A DNA stretch of 63,516 nucleotides from JBFKQC01 sp041627895 (GCA_041627895.1 JBFKQC010000012.1:1-63516), one strand, 5' to 3'; shown: positions 34,488 to 43,829, counted from the first letter of the stretch. Program-made: numbers and translations. Notes: generated by a model from the sequence alone, not told the origin.

Positions 34488-36778
34488 CCGTCGCAAGGCC
34501 GCTTCCGCACGACGCCGCGCCGCTGCACGTCACCGGCCAGGCGCGCTACGTCGACGACATCCCCGTTCCCGCCGGGACGCTGTCGCTGGCCTTCGGGATG
34601 AGCGAGATTGCCCGCGGGCGGATCCTCTCGATGAAGCTTGATGCGGTTCGTGCCGCGCCCGGCGTGGTGGCGGTGCTGACGGCGCGCGACCTGCCCTTTG
34701 CCAACGACGTCTCGCCCTCGGTGCACGACGAGCCGTTGCTGGCGGACGGTGAGGTGTTCTATCTCGGCCAGCCGCTTTATCTGGTGGTGGCCGAAAGCCA
34801 CCTTGCCGCGCGCAAGGCGGCGCGGCTCGGCATAGTCGAGTACGAAGCGATGCCGGCGATCCTGACCATCGAACAGGCGATGCAAGCCGACAGCCGGTTC
34901 GAGGAAGGCCCGCGGGTCTATGCCAAGGGCGACGTCGACAAGGCGCTGAAGGCCGCCGCGCACGTGATCGAGGGCGTTCTGGACCTCGGCGGGCAGGAAC
35001 ATTTCTACCTCGAGGGCCAGGCCGCGCTGGCGCTGCCGCAGGAAGGCGGCGACATGGTGGTGCATTCCTCCAGCCAGCACCCGACCGAGATCCAGCACAA
35101 GGTGGCCGAGGCTCTGGGCCTGACGATGAACGCGGTCCGCGTCGAGGTGCGCCGGATGGGCGGCGGGTTCGGCGGCAAGGAAAGCCAGGGCAACGCGCTC
35201 GCCGTGGCCTGCGCGGTCGCCGCGCGCCTGACCGGCAAGCCCTGCAAGATGCGCTATGACCGCGACGACGACATGGTCATCACCGGCAAGCGCCACGACT
35301 TCCGCATCGAGTATCGCGCCGGTTTCGACGACCGGGGCCGGCTGGCGGGCGTGGACTTTACCCAGTATTGCCGCTGCGGCTGGGCACAGGACCTGTCGCT
35401 TCCGGTCGCCGACCGGGCGATGCTGCATGCCGACAACGCCTATCTCTTGCCCGCCGCGCGGATCACCTCGCACCGGCTGAAGACCCACACCCAGTCGGCG
35501 ACCGCGTTCCGCGGCTTCGGCGGGCCGCAGGGCATGGTCGGGATCGAGCGGGTGATGGATCACGTGGCCCACGCGCTGGGGCTCGACCCGCTGGAGGTGC
35601 GCAAGCGGAATTTCTATGCCCCCGCCGGCGCGGCCGGCCAGCCGCAGACAACGCCCTATCACATGGCGGTCGAGGATTTCGTGCTGCACGAGATGCTCGC
35701 CGAGTTGGAGGCCTCGTCGGACTATGCCGCGCGGCGCGACAAGGTGCGGGCCTGGAACGCCGGAAACCCGGTTCTGAAGAAGGGTATCGCGCTGACGCCG
35801 GTGAAGTTCGGCATCTCGTTCACGCTGACGCATCTCAATCAGGCGGGCGCCCTGGTGCATGTCTACCAGGACGGCTCGATCCACATGAACCACGGCGGCA
35901 CCGAGATGGGACAGGGCCTGTTCCAGAAGGTGGCGCAGGTGGCGGCCGAGGCCTTCGGCGTGCCGCCGGAATGCGTCAAGATCACCGCGACCGACACCGG
36001 CAAGGTGCCGAACACCTCGGCCACGGCCGCGTCCAGCGGGTCCGACCTGAACGGCATGGCGGTAAAGGCCGCCTGCGACGAGATCAGGGGCCGGATGGCC
36101 GAAGTGATCGCCGAAAAGCACCAGGCCGACGCGGCAGAAGTCCGCTTCGAGGGCGGCGACGTGCATGTCGCGGGTGCCAGCTATCCCTTCGCCGAGGTTG
36201 CGCAGAAGGCCTATCAGGCGCGGGTCAGCCTGTCGGCGACCGGGTTCTACAAGACGCCGAAAGTGGCCTGGGACCGGATCAAGGGCGAGGGCCGGCCGTT
36301 CTTCTACTTCGCCTATGGCGCGGCGGTGACCGAGGTCGTGCTCGACACGCTGACCGGCGAGAACCGCATTCTGCGCGCCGACATCCTGCACGACGCCGGC
36401 ACCTCGCTGAACCCGGCGCTGGATATCGGCCAGGTCGAAGGCGGCTATTTGCAGGGCGCGGGCTGGCTGACGATGGAAGAACTGGTCTGGGACCAGAAGG
36501 GCCGGCTGATGACGCATGCGCCCTCGACCTACAAGATCCCGGCCTGTTCCGACCGGCCGGCGGTGTTCAACGTCGCGCTCTGGTCCGGCGGGCGCAACCG
36601 AGAGGACACGATCTATCGCTCGAAGGCGGTGGGCGAGCCACCGTTCATGCTGGGCATCTCGGCCTTCCTGGCGCTTTCCGACGCGGTGGCGTCCTGCGGC
36701 GACGGCTATCCGTCACTCGACGCGCCCGCGACGCCGGAGCGGCTGCTGACGACCTTGAACCGGGTGCGGGGCGGATGA
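34484..36778 (+). CDS. xdhB: Xanthine dehydrogenase molybdopterin-binding subunit
   Basis: Catalytic molybdenum-cofactor subunit, 764 residues, the normal length for XdhB. Seen are the N-terminal a/b hammerhead (HVTGQARYVDDIPVPAGTL), the Moco loops GGGFGGKESQ and AFRGFGGPQGM, the NHGGTEMGQGL block and the C-terminal catalytic-glutamate motif KAVGEPPFMLG. The start overlaps the xdhA stop and the end overlaps the xdhC start, both as ATGA, so the three are translationally coupled. The long in-frame extension upstream (to 33398) is antisense-free but overlaps xdhA in another frame and is not real. Confidence 0.97.
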   Translation: MTVARPLPHDAAPLHVTGQARYVDDIPVPAGTLSLAFGMSEIARGRILSMKLDAVRAAPGVVAVLTARDLPFANDVSPSVHDEPLLADGEVFYLGQPLYLVVAESHLAARKAARLGIVEYEAMPAILTIEQAMQADSRFEEGPRVYAKGDVDKALKAAAHVIEGVLDLGGQEHFYLEGQAALALPQEGGDMVVHSSSQHPTEIQHKVAEALGLTMNAVRVEVRRMGGGFGGKESQGNALAVACAVAARLTGKPCKMRYDRDDDMVITGKRHDFRIEYRAGFDDRGRLAGVDFTQYCRCGWAQDLSLPVADRAMLHADNAYLLPAARITSHRLKTHTQSATAFRGFGGPQGMVGIERVMDHVAHALGLDPLEVRKRNFYAPAGAAGQPQTTPYHMAVEDFVLHEMLAELEASSDYAARRDKVRAWNAGNPVLKKGIALTPVKFGISFTLTHLNQAGALVHVYQDGSIHMNHGGTEMGQGLFQKVAQVAAEAFGVPPECVKITATDTGKVPNTSATAASSGSDLNGMAVKAACDEIRGRMAEVIAEKHQADAAEVRFEGGDVHVAGASYPFAEVAQKAYQARVSLSATGFYKTPKVAWDRIKGEGRPFFYFAYGAAVTEVVLDTLTGENRILRADILHDAGTSLNPALDIGQVEGGYLQGAGWLTMEELVWDQKGRLMTHAPSTYKIPACSDRPAVFNVALWSGGRNREDTIYRSKAVGEPPFMLGISAFLALSDAVASCGDGYPSLDAPATPERLLTTLNRVRGG

Positions 36779-37722
36779 GCTTCGACCTGGGCAACTTGCG
36801 CGCTGCCGTCAAGCGGCATGGCCAGGTCGCGCGTGTCGTGGTGGCGGCGGTCGAGGGCTCGGCCCCGCGCGAGCCCGGCGCGGCGATGCTGGTCTGGCTG
36901 GGCGGGCAGTCGGGCACCATCGGCGGCGGCGCGCTGGAATTCGAGGCCGCGGCCGAGGCGCTGGATGCGCTGGCGGCGGGACACGACCGGGTTGCGCGGC
37001 GCCCGCTGGGCCCTGCCCTGGGGCAATGCTGCGGCGGCGCGGTGGTGCTGGTCACCGAGGTCTGGAATGCGGAACGGGCGGCGGCGCTGGACGGCGCCGC
37101 GATCCTGCGGCGGGTCGCGGGCGACGCCGAGGCCCCGCTGGCGCTAAGGCGGATGGCGACGGGTGCGCGGAACGCCGGCGTCGAGGTCGCGACCACGTTC
37201 CAGGCCGGCTGGCTGCTGGAGCCGGTTTCGTGTGCCGATCGGCAGATCTGGGTCTGGGGGGCCGGGCATGTGGGCCGGGCGCTGGTCGGCGTTCTTGCGC
37301 CCTTGCCGGAGGTCGCGATCACCTGGGCCGACACCGCGCCGTCGCGGTTCCCCGATGACATCCCCGACGGCGTCGAGCGGCTGATCGCGGAACACCCGAC
37401 TGACCTGGTGCGCTATGCGCCGGCAGAGGCCGAGCACCTGGTCCTGACCTATTCCCACGCGCTCGATCTGGAGATCTGCCACCGCCTGCTCGGCCACGGC
37501 TTCCGCGGGGCAGGGCTGATCGGATCGGCGACGAAATGGGCGCGGTTCCGGTCGCGGCTGGCCGCCCTGGGACACGCGCCGGAACAGATCGCGCGCATCC
37601 GCTGCCCGATCGGCGACCCGGCGCTCGGCAAGCATCCGCAGGCCATCGCGGTGGGCGTGGCCGCAGCGCTGCTGGCAGCGCGCGCGACGGAGACGAACAG
37701 GGACAGGGAGGCGAGCGCATGA
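36775..37722 (+). CDS. xdhC: Xanthine dehydrogenase accessory protein XdhC
   Basis: Moco-binding chaperone that inserts sulfurated molybdenum cofactor into XdhB. 315 residues: an N-terminal CoxI-type region (VVVAAVEGSAPREPGAAMLV, GQCCGGAVVL with the conserved Cys pair) and a C-terminal Rossmann domain (VWGAGHVGRALVGVLA, YSHALDLEICHRLL, GSATKWARFRSRL). It overlaps xdhB and the following ABC ATPase gene by four bases each (ATGA). The identity is firm from sequence and context. Confidence 0.95.
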   Translation: MSFDLGNLRAAVKRHGQVARVVVAAVEGSAPREPGAAMLVWLGGQSGTIGGGALEFEAAAEALDALAAGHDRVARRPLGPALGQCCGGAVVLVTEVWNAERAAALDGAAILRRVAGDAEAPLALRRMATGARNAGVEVATTFQAGWLLEPVSCADRQIWVWGAGHVGRALVGVLAPLPEVAITWADTAPSRFPDDIPDGVERLIAEHPTDLVRYAPAEAEHLVLTYSHALDLEICHRLLGHGFRGAGLIGSATKWARFRSRLAALGHAPEQIARIRCPIGDPALGKHPQAIAVGVAAALLAARATETNRDREASA

Positions 37723-39239
37723 GCGAGGCGCTGTTGAGCATCCGGGGGCTGACCAAGGTCTATCCCGGGGTCGTGGCGAATGACGACGTGTCGTTCGAAA
37801 TCCAGCCCGGCGAGGTCCACGCGCTGTTGGGCGAGAACGGCGCGGGCAAGTCGACGCTGGTCAAGATGATCTACGGCCTGGTGCGGCCCGACGGCGGGTC
37901 GATGGCGATGAACGGCAAGCCCTACGAGCCGGCGACACCGCACGCCGCGCGCGGCTCGGGCGTGGCGATGGTGTTCCAGCACTTCTCGCTCTTCGAGGCG
38001 CTGAGCGTGGCCGAGAACGTCGCGCTCGGCATGGAGGACCCGCCGAAACCGCGCCAGTTGGCGCGGCGCATCCGCGAGGTCAGCGAGACCTACGGCCTGC
38101 CGCTGGACCCGGGCCGCCTGGTCGGCGACCTGAGCGCGGGCGAGCGCCAGCGGGTCGAGATCATCCGCTGCCTGTTGCAGGACCCGAAGCTTCTGATCAT
38201 GGACGAGCCCACCAGCGTGCTGACCCCGCAAGAGGTGGATATCCTTTTCGAGACGCTCCGAAAGCTGCAGGCCGAGGGCACCTCGATCCTCTACATCAGC
38301 CACAAGCTGGAAGAGATCCGCACGCTTTGCGACGCGGCGACGATCCTGCGGCTGGGCAAGGTGGTGGGCGCCTGCGACCCCAAGGCGACCTCGGCCCGCG
38401 ACATGGCCGAGATGATGGTGGGCGCCACGCTGCACGTGCCCTCGCGCGAGGCGAAGGAGCCGGGCGAGGTGGTGCTGGATCTCGCCGCGCTTTCGGTGAA
38501 GTCGGCCAATCAGTTCGGCACCAGCCTGAAGGCGGTGCACATGGAAGTGCGCTCGGGCGAGATCCTCGGGATCGGCGGCGTCGCGGGCAACGGGCAGGAC
38601 GAATTGCTGGCCGCGCTGTCGGGCGAGATCCTCGCCCCGGCGGAGGCGGTCAAGTTCTGCGGCCGGGAAATCGGCCAGCTGGGACCGAACGCGCGGCGGC
38701 GGCTGGGGCTGCTGGCGGCGCCCGAGGAACGGCTGGGCCATGCCGCGGCGCCGGACATGTCGCTGACCGAGAACGCGCTGCTGACCGGCGCGATCCGCGA
38801 GGAACTGGTCGCGAACGGGTTCCTGAAATGGCCGAAGACGCAGTCCTTCGCCGAGAAGATCATCAAGGCCTTCGATGTGCGCACGCCCGGCCCCGGCAAC
38901 GCGGCGCGGTCGCTCTCGGGCGGCAACCTGCAGAAATTCGTGATCGGGCGCGAGATATTGCAGCGCCCGGCCTGCCTGGTGGTGAACCAGCCGACCTGGG
39001 GTGTCGACGCCTCGGCCGCGGCGGCGATCCGGCAGGCGCTTCTGGACCTCGCCGCCGAGGGCGCCGCGGTGATCGTGATCAGCCAGGACCTGGACGAACT
39101 GATGGAAATCTCCGACCGCTTCGCCGCGCTGAACGAGGGCCGGCTGAGCGCGCCGAAGCCCGCCAAGGGGCTGACGGTGGAAGAGATCGGCCTGATGATG
39201 GGCGGGGCGCACGACATGGAGGTGGCGCATGTGGCGTGA
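37719..39239 (+). CDS. ABC transporter ATP-binding protein, nucleoside/purine type
   Basis: A 506-residue ATPase with two tandem nucleotide-binding domains, as in sugar/nucleoside importers of the RbsA/YufO type. Domain 1 has Walker A GENGAGKST (residues 37-45), signature LSAGERQRVE and Walker B LLIMDEPTS; domain 2 has a degenerate Walker A (GVAGNGQDELL) and signature LSGGNLQK. Its start overlaps xdhC (ATGA), which ties transport to xanthine oxidation, so purine bases or nucleosides are the likely cargo. Two permeases and a BMP-family binding protein follow. Confidence 0.93.
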   Translation: MSEALLSIRGLTKVYPGVVANDDVSFEIQPGEVHALLGENGAGKSTLVKMIYGLVRPDGGSMAMNGKPYEPATPHAARGSGVAMVFQHFSLFEALSVAENVALGMEDPPKPRQLARRIREVSETYGLPLDPGRLVGDLSAGERQRVEIIRCLLQDPKLLIMDEPTSVLTPQEVDILFETLRKLQAEGTSILYISHKLEEIRTLCDAATILRLGKVVGACDPKATSARDMAEMMVGATLHVPSREAKEPGEVVLDLAALSVKSANQFGTSLKAVHMEVRSGEILGIGGVAGNGQDELLAALSGEILAPAEAVKFCGREIGQLGPNARRRLGLLAAPEERLGHAAAPDMSLTENALLTGAIREELVANGFLKWPKTQSFAEKIIKAFDVRTPGPGNAARSLSGGNLQKFVIGREILQRPACLVVNQPTWGVDASAAAAIRQALLDLAAEGAAVIVISQDLDELMEISDRFAALNEGRLSAPKPAKGLTVEEIGLMMGGAHDMEVAHVA

Positions 39240-39242
39240 GGA

Positions 39243-39332
39243 GTTGCGCCGCGCGTTGCGCGTCGCGGTGGGTGGCGGGACGTTGTCCCCCCACACCCCC
39301 CTGAAGAATCCCGGCCGAGATAAAGAAGGAGC
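39243..39332 (+). repeat. Intergenic repeat element, copy 3 (carries the permease RBS)
   Basis: The 99-base gap inside the operon holds a GC-rich stretch with GTGGCGGG and C-runs and ends GATAAAGAAGGAG. The end resembles the GACGAGAAGAAG end of the copies at 56411-56526 and 60426-60539 (read on the minus strand). Its AAGAAGGAG is the Shine-Dalgarno of the permease gene that starts at 39339. The similarity is much weaker than that between the other two copies. Confidence 0.45.
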
Positions 39333-39338
39333 GGCGCG

Positions 39339-40424
39339 ATGATCAGGCTCGAGAAAAGGCCGCAGCCGTCGCGGTCCGTGGCGGCGGTGACGCCGGTGAT
39401 CGCGGTGCTTCTGACGATGGTCGCGGGCGGCATCCTGTTCGCGATCCTCGGCAAGGATCCGGTGCTGGCGATCAAGACGATCTTCTATGACCCGCTGCTG
39501 GGCGAGTTCGCCTGGTATTACCGCGGCCAGCTTCTGGTCAAGGCAGGCCCGCTGATCCTGATCGCGATCGGGCTGTCGCTCGGGTTCCGGGCCGGCATCT
39601 GGAACATCGGCGCCGAGGGCCAGTACATCATGGGCGCGATCTGCGGCGCGGGCGTGGGGCTGGCCTTCTACCCGGCGGACGCCTTCTACATCTTTCCGCT
39701 GATGGTGATCGCCGGCGCACTGGGCGGCTTCGTCTGGGCGATGATCCCGGCGATCCTGAAGACCCGCTTCAACACCAACGAAATCCTGGTCTCGCTCCTG
39801 CTCGTCTACGTGGCCGAGCAGTTCCTGGCCTCGGTCTCGCTGGGACTGCTTCGGAACCCCGAGGGCGCGGGCTTTCCCGGCAGCCGCAACCTGCAGCAAT
39901 ACGAGGCCGCCTCGAACCCGGACCTGATCGCCGGGACCGGCATGCACTGGGGCGTGGTCGCGGCGTTCCTGGCGGTGATCGGAGCCTACGTGCTGCTCAA
40001 TCGGCACATGCTGGGCTTCCAGATCCGGCTGACCGGGCAATCGCCGCGGGCGGCGCGGTTCGCGGGCGTCCGGCCAAGGCTGCTGATCGTGTTCTGCCTC
40101 GGCGCCTCGGGGGCGCTGGCGGGGCTGGCGGGGCTGTTCGAGGTCGCCGGGCCCGCGGGCCAGATCAGCATCGACTTCAACTCGGGCTACGGGTTCACCG
40201 CGATCATCGTGGCGTTCCTCGGGCGGCTCAATCCGGTCGGCATCCTGCTGGCGGGGCTTCTGTTGGCGCTGACCTTCATCGGCGGCGAGGCGGCGCAGGG
40301 CACGATGGGCCTGCCCGCAAGCGCGATCCAGGCGTTCCAGGGGATGCTCCTGTTCTTCCTGCTGGCCGTCGACGTCCTGTCGAACTACCGCATCCGTTTC
40401 GGAACCAAGCTGGAGGCCGCGTGA
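39339..40424 (+). CDS. ABC transporter permease, nucleoside/purine type (first)
   Basis: A 361-residue inner-membrane protein of the branched-chain/nucleoside permease family (YufP-like). About ten hydrophobic helices can be seen, beginning VAAVTPVIAVLLTMVAGGILFA, with the family segment LGFRAGIWNIGAEGQYIMGA and the EAA-like loop FQIRLTGQSPRAARFAGVR. The ribosome binding site is AAGAAGGAG. The stop TGA overlaps the next permease start (TGATG). It forms the channel with the second permease. Confidence 0.93.
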   Translation: MIRLEKRPQPSRSVAAVTPVIAVLLTMVAGGILFAILGKDPVLAIKTIFYDPLLGEFAWYYRGQLLVKAGPLILIAIGLSLGFRAGIWNIGAEGQYIMGAICGAGVGLAFYPADAFYIFPLMVIAGALGGFVWAMIPAILKTRFNTNEILVSLLLVYVAEQFLASVSLGLLRNPEGAGFPGSRNLQQYEAASNPDLIAGTGMHWGVVAAFLAVIGAYVLLNRHMLGFQIRLTGQSPRAARFAGVRPRLLIVFCLGASGALAGLAGLFEVAGPAGQISIDFNSGYGFTAIIVAFLGRLNPVGILLAGLLLALTFIGGEAAQGTMGLPASAIQAFQGMLLFFLLAVDVLSNYRIRFGTKLEAA

Positions 40425-41356
40425 TGGATTTCTCGGCAATCAACCCCGCGATCCTGATCGCCTCGCTGATGGTGGCGGCGACGCCGATCCTGCTGGCGGC
40501 GGTCGGCGAACTGGTGGCGGAGAAATCGGGGGTCCTGAACCTCGGCGTCGAGGGCATGATGATCACCGGCGCGGTTTGCGGCTATGCGGTGGCGGTGAAC
40601 ACCGGCTCGCCCTGGCTCGGCTTTCTTGGCGCGGCGCTGGGCGGTGCGGCGCTCAGCATGGTCTTCGGGCTGCTGACGCAATACCTGCTGTCGAACCAGG
40701 TCGCGACCGGGCTGGCGCTGACGCTGTTCGGCCTGGGGCTAAGCGCGCTGATCGGGCAAAGCTATCTCGAGGTACGCCCGCCCTCGGTCGGCAAGCTGGA
40801 TTTCGGCCCTGTCTCGGACATTCCGGGCCTCGGGCGGATGCTGTTCCAGCATGACGCCGTGGTCTATTTTTCGCTGCTCCTCGTGGCCGGGGTCTGGGCG
40901 TTCCTGAAATTCACCCGCGCCGGGCTGATTTTGCGCGCTGTCGGCGAAAGCCACGAAGCGGCGCATGCGCTGGGCTACAAGGTGGTGCATGTCCGGCTGA
41001 TGGCGATCGCCTTCGGCGGCGCCTGCGCGGGGCTGGGCGGGGCGTACCTGTCGCTGATCCGGGTGCCGCAATGGACCGAGGGCATGACCGCGGGCGCCGG
41101 CTGGATCGCGCTGGCGATCGTGGTCTTCGCCTCGTGGAAGCCGGTATGGGTTCTGGTCGGCGCCTACCTGTTCGGCGGCGTCACCGTGCTGCAGCTGAAC
41201 CTGCAGGCAGCCGGGCTGGCGGTGCCGGTCGAGTACTTGTCGATGTCGCCCTATCTGATAACCATCCTCGTGCTGGTCATCATGTCCTCGGGACGCGGGC
41301 GCGCGGCACTCAACGCGCCGGCCGATCTGGGACGCAGTTTTCACGCCTCGAGCTAG
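40424..41356 (+). CDS. ABC transporter permease, nucleoside/purine type (second)
   Basis: A 310-residue permease (YufQ-like) with about eight to nine helices. The segments AAVGELVAEKSGVLNLGVEGMMITGAV and the cytoplasmic loop LILRAVGESHEAAHALGYKV are typical of this transporter family. I take ATG at 40424, which overlaps the previous stop as TGATG; GTG at 40421 would add one residue. It pairs with the upstream permease. Confidence 0.93.
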   Translation: MDFSAINPAILIASLMVAATPILLAAVGELVAEKSGVLNLGVEGMMITGAVCGYAVAVNTGSPWLGFLGAALGGAALSMVFGLLTQYLLSNQVATGLALTLFGLGLSALIGQSYLEVRPPSVGKLDFGPVSDIPGLGRMLFQHDAVVYFSLLLVAGVWAFLKFTRAGLILRAVGESHEAAHALGYKVVHVRLMAIAFGGACAGLGGAYLSLIRVPQWTEGMTAGAGWIALAIVVFASWKPVWVLVGAYLFGGVTVLQLNLQAAGLAVPVEYLSMSPYLITILVLVIMSSGRGRAALNAPADLGRSFHASS

Positions 41357-41408
41357 GGGCAACCGTTTGCGGGCCGCCAAGGGCCCGCCACCAATGGGGA
41401 GAAATGGA

Positions 41409-42494
41409 ATGCGAATGAGAACACTTCTGACGGGCGCCGCGCTGGCGCTCGGTCTTGCGGGCGCGGCAAGCGCCGGCATGCACGGCGACGGGCCGGTCAA
41501 GGCGGGCTTCATCTATGTCGGCCCGGTGGGCGACCTCGGCTGGAGCTACGAGCACGACCAGGGCCGCCGGGCGGTCGAGGAAGCCTATGGCGACAAGGTC
41601 GAGACCGTGTTCCAGGAAAGCGTGCCGGAAGGCGCCGACGCCGAACGCGCGATCACCCAGATGGCGCTGCAGGGCGCGGACATCATCTTTACAACCTCGT
41701 TCGGCTACATGGACCCGACGATCAACGTCGCCGCCAAGTTCCCGAACGTGAAGTTCGAGCACGCCACCGGCTTCAAGCGTGCGCCGAACGTCTCGACCTA
41801 CTCGGCCCGGTTCTACGAGGGCCGCGCGGTGATCGGCCACATCGCCGGCAAGATGACCAGGTCGAACAAGATCGGCTACATCGCCTCGTTCCCGATCCCC
41901 GAGGTCGTGCGCGGCATCAACTCGGCCTATATCCACGCCAAGAAGGCGAACCCGGATGTCGAGTTCTCGGTGGTCTGGGTCTACACATGGTTCGATCCGG
42001 CCAAGGAAGGCGACGCCGCCAAGGCGCTGATCGACCAGGGCATCGACGTGATCATGCAGCACACCGACTCGACCGCGCCGCAGGCGGTCGCGAAAGAGGC
42101 CGGCAACGTCTATACCTTCGGCCAGGCCTCGGACATGGCGGCCTACGCGCCGATGCCCCGAATCTCGTCGATCATCGACAACTGGGCGCCCTACTACGTC
42201 GCCCGCGTCGGCGCGGTGATGGACGGCACCTGGGAATCGGTCGACACCTGGGACGGGATCGCGCCCGGCATGGTGGAGATCGGCGAGATGTCCGAGGCGA
42301 TTCCGGCCGAGGTGCGCGACGAGGCGCAGGCGCTTGCGGATTCCATCGCGGCGGGCGAGTACCACCCCTTCACCGGCCCGCTGAACCGGCAGGATGGCTC
42401 TGCCTGGCTGGCCGAGGGCGAGACCGCCGATGACGGCACGCTTCTGGGCATGAACTTCTACGTCGAAGGTCTGACCGGCAGCGTTCCGAACTGA
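41409..42494 (+). CDS. BMP-family ABC transporter substrate-binding protein
   Basis: A 361-residue periplasmic binding protein of the Bmp/Med family (basic membrane protein A type), which binds nucleosides or purines. Signal peptide residues 1-22 (LLTGAALALGLAGAASAG), then KAGFIYVGPVGDLGWSYEHDQGRRAVEEAYG and the IFTTSFGYMDP loop. There is no lipobox cysteine. Start ATG 41409 behind GGGGAGAAA; ATG 41415 is possible. It is the last gene of the xdh-transporter operon and is followed by a strong terminator. Ligand is inferred from linkage to xdhABC. Confidence 0.93.
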   Translation: MRMRTLLTGAALALGLAGAASAGMHGDGPVKAGFIYVGPVGDLGWSYEHDQGRRAVEEAYGDKVETVFQESVPEGADAERAITQMALQGADIIFTTSFGYMDPTINVAAKFPNVKFEHATGFKRAPNVSTYSARFYEGRAVIGHIAGKMTRSNKIGYIASFPIPEVVRGINSAYIHAKKANPDVEFSVVWVYTWFDPAKEGDAAKALIDQGIDVIMQHTDSTAPQAVAKEAGNVYTFGQASDMAAYAPMPRISSIIDNWAPYYVARVGAVMDGTWESVDTWDGIAPGMVEIGEMSEAIPAEVRDEAQALADSIAAGEYHPFTGPLNRQDGSAWLAEGETADDGTLLGMNFYVEGLTGSVPN

Positions 42495-42520
42495 GCCTTC
42501 CTGACGGTTGCGACATCAGA

Positions 42521-42550
42521 GGGGCTCGCCTGATCCGGCGGGCCCCTTTT
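42521..42550 (+). terminator. Intrinsic terminator of the xdh-transporter operon
   Basis: A 10-bp stem GGGGCTCGCC (42521-42530) with GGCGGGCCCC (42537-42546), containing one U-G wobble, closes a six-base loop and is followed by TTTT. It lies 26 bases after the binding-protein stop codon. Confidence 0.88.
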
Positions 42551-42725
42551 GCATGCCCGTCATGCGCGGTCCGCCAGGCGGCTGCACATCGTCGCCGCGG
42601 CCGGCCGTCGGGACTTGTCTGGCACCAGCAGATCCGCCCGCGGCCGGCAGCCGGCCACGCCGCAATTCCGCCTGTCCCAGCGGCGCTGTCGTCAGCCTGC
42701 CGCGCGCACTTCGAACGGCGCCGCG

Positions 42726-43712
42726 CTACTTGTCGTCCTGCTTGCCTTCGTCCTGCTGCCCGTCGCCCTCGCCGTTGCCGTTCTCGCCGCCCATCGCCTT
42801 GCGGGCCTGGGCATCCAGCAGGTTCGGCACCAACTGCTCGCTGAACCCCGCCAACACGCAGACGAAAGCCAGCCAGTAGATGTTCAGCGGCTGCGACAAG
42901 GTCTGCGGCGCGTCCCACGAGGCGCCGTAGCCGCCGGTGACCGGCTGCAGGATGCCGTTGACCACACCGGACCGGAAGCCCAGGTAGAGGATCAGTGCGG
43001 CAAGTGCGCCGACCAGCACCCTGAGCCCGCCATAGACAACGTGCATCCCCACCCCGGCCGCCGGATCGACATCCATCGACCGAAGCCGGACCGAAGTCGA
43101 GAACAGCGCGCCCAGGCTGCCCATCATCACCGCGATCGTCATCTCATGCAGAAGGAAGCCGAAAATCGCGTCTGTCAGCTTGTAGGCCACCGCGATCCCG
43201 GCCGCCACGAACAACGTGGTCAGGATCAGGCTGACGAAGAGATGGAAGATGCGCCCCCGGTTGCCGGACTGCACGGCAAGCCGCTGCTTCAGCTGCGCCA
43301 GCGAGGTCTTGGCCAGATCGACCTCGCCGCTCAGCGCCGAAGCGATACAGCGCGACAACTCGCGCTCGTAATGCTCGCGGCTGCGGCGCATTGCGGGCGT
43401 GGTTGGCAATTCGCGCTTCGAGAACGGAACCGGCAGCGGGCGCATCGTCTCCAGCAGCCCCTTGAATTCTGAAATGTCGGCCCCCAGCGCCAGATAATCC
43501 TTGCGCTGCACCTCGGCCCTGGCCTTGTCGTCGGACAGCATGGTCCCAAGGCCGTAGTCGGTCTTGTAGATCTTGAAGTGCTCGGCAGTCCAGAAGATCG
43601 CCAGCACCTCCTGTTCGCGCTGGTCGAGCCCGCCGACCTTCAGATCGGCGAGCTTCTGCGCCGGCTTGTCCATTTCCACTCTGTCTTTCGGGACAGTCGT
43701 ACCATCGGGCAT
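42726..43712 (-). CDS. Uncharacterised membrane protein with four predicted helices
   Basis: A 328-residue protein I do not recognise. Residues about 1-160 are soluble and helical (LSDDKARAEVQRKDYLALGA). Then come about four membrane segments near 167-190, 196-225, 235-262 and 280-300, with GSLGALFSTSVRLRSM between helices two and three and GFSEQLVPNLLD after the last. The C-terminal tail is acidic, Gly/Gln-rich (GGENGNGEGDGQQDEGKQDD). The ATG at 43712 follows GGAGTGAT. The TM core resembles that of other hypothetical membrane proteins with a cytosolic helical N-terminus. Divergent from the aldo/keto reductase gene. Its 175-base 3' flank shows nothing I can name. Confidence 0.72.
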   Translation of the reverse strand: MPDGTTVPKDRVEMDKPAQKLADLKVGGLDQREQEVLAIFWTAEHFKIYKTDYGLGTMLSDDKARAEVQRKDYLALGADISEFKGLLETMRPLPVPFSKRELPTTPAMRRSREHYERELSRCIASALSGEVDLAKTSLAQLKQRLAVQSGNRGRIFHLFVSLILTTLFVAAGIAVAYKLTDAIFGFLLHEMTIAVMMGSLGALFSTSVRLRSMDVDPAAGVGMHVVYGGLRVLVGALAALILYLGFRSGVVNGILQPVTGGYGASWDAPQTLSQPLNIYWLAFVCVLAGFSEQLVPNLLDAQARKAMGGENGNGEGDGQQDEGKQDDK

Positions 43713-43829
43713 TGCAATCACTCCGCGTGAATAACGCCATGATAGCAAAGTCCCGCGCATGGCGCGAGGCGGGCATTTCCGCCCCGAATTGGGCTTTTGG
43801 CGCGCGGGCATCCGTGGCAGGCTTTTTTC

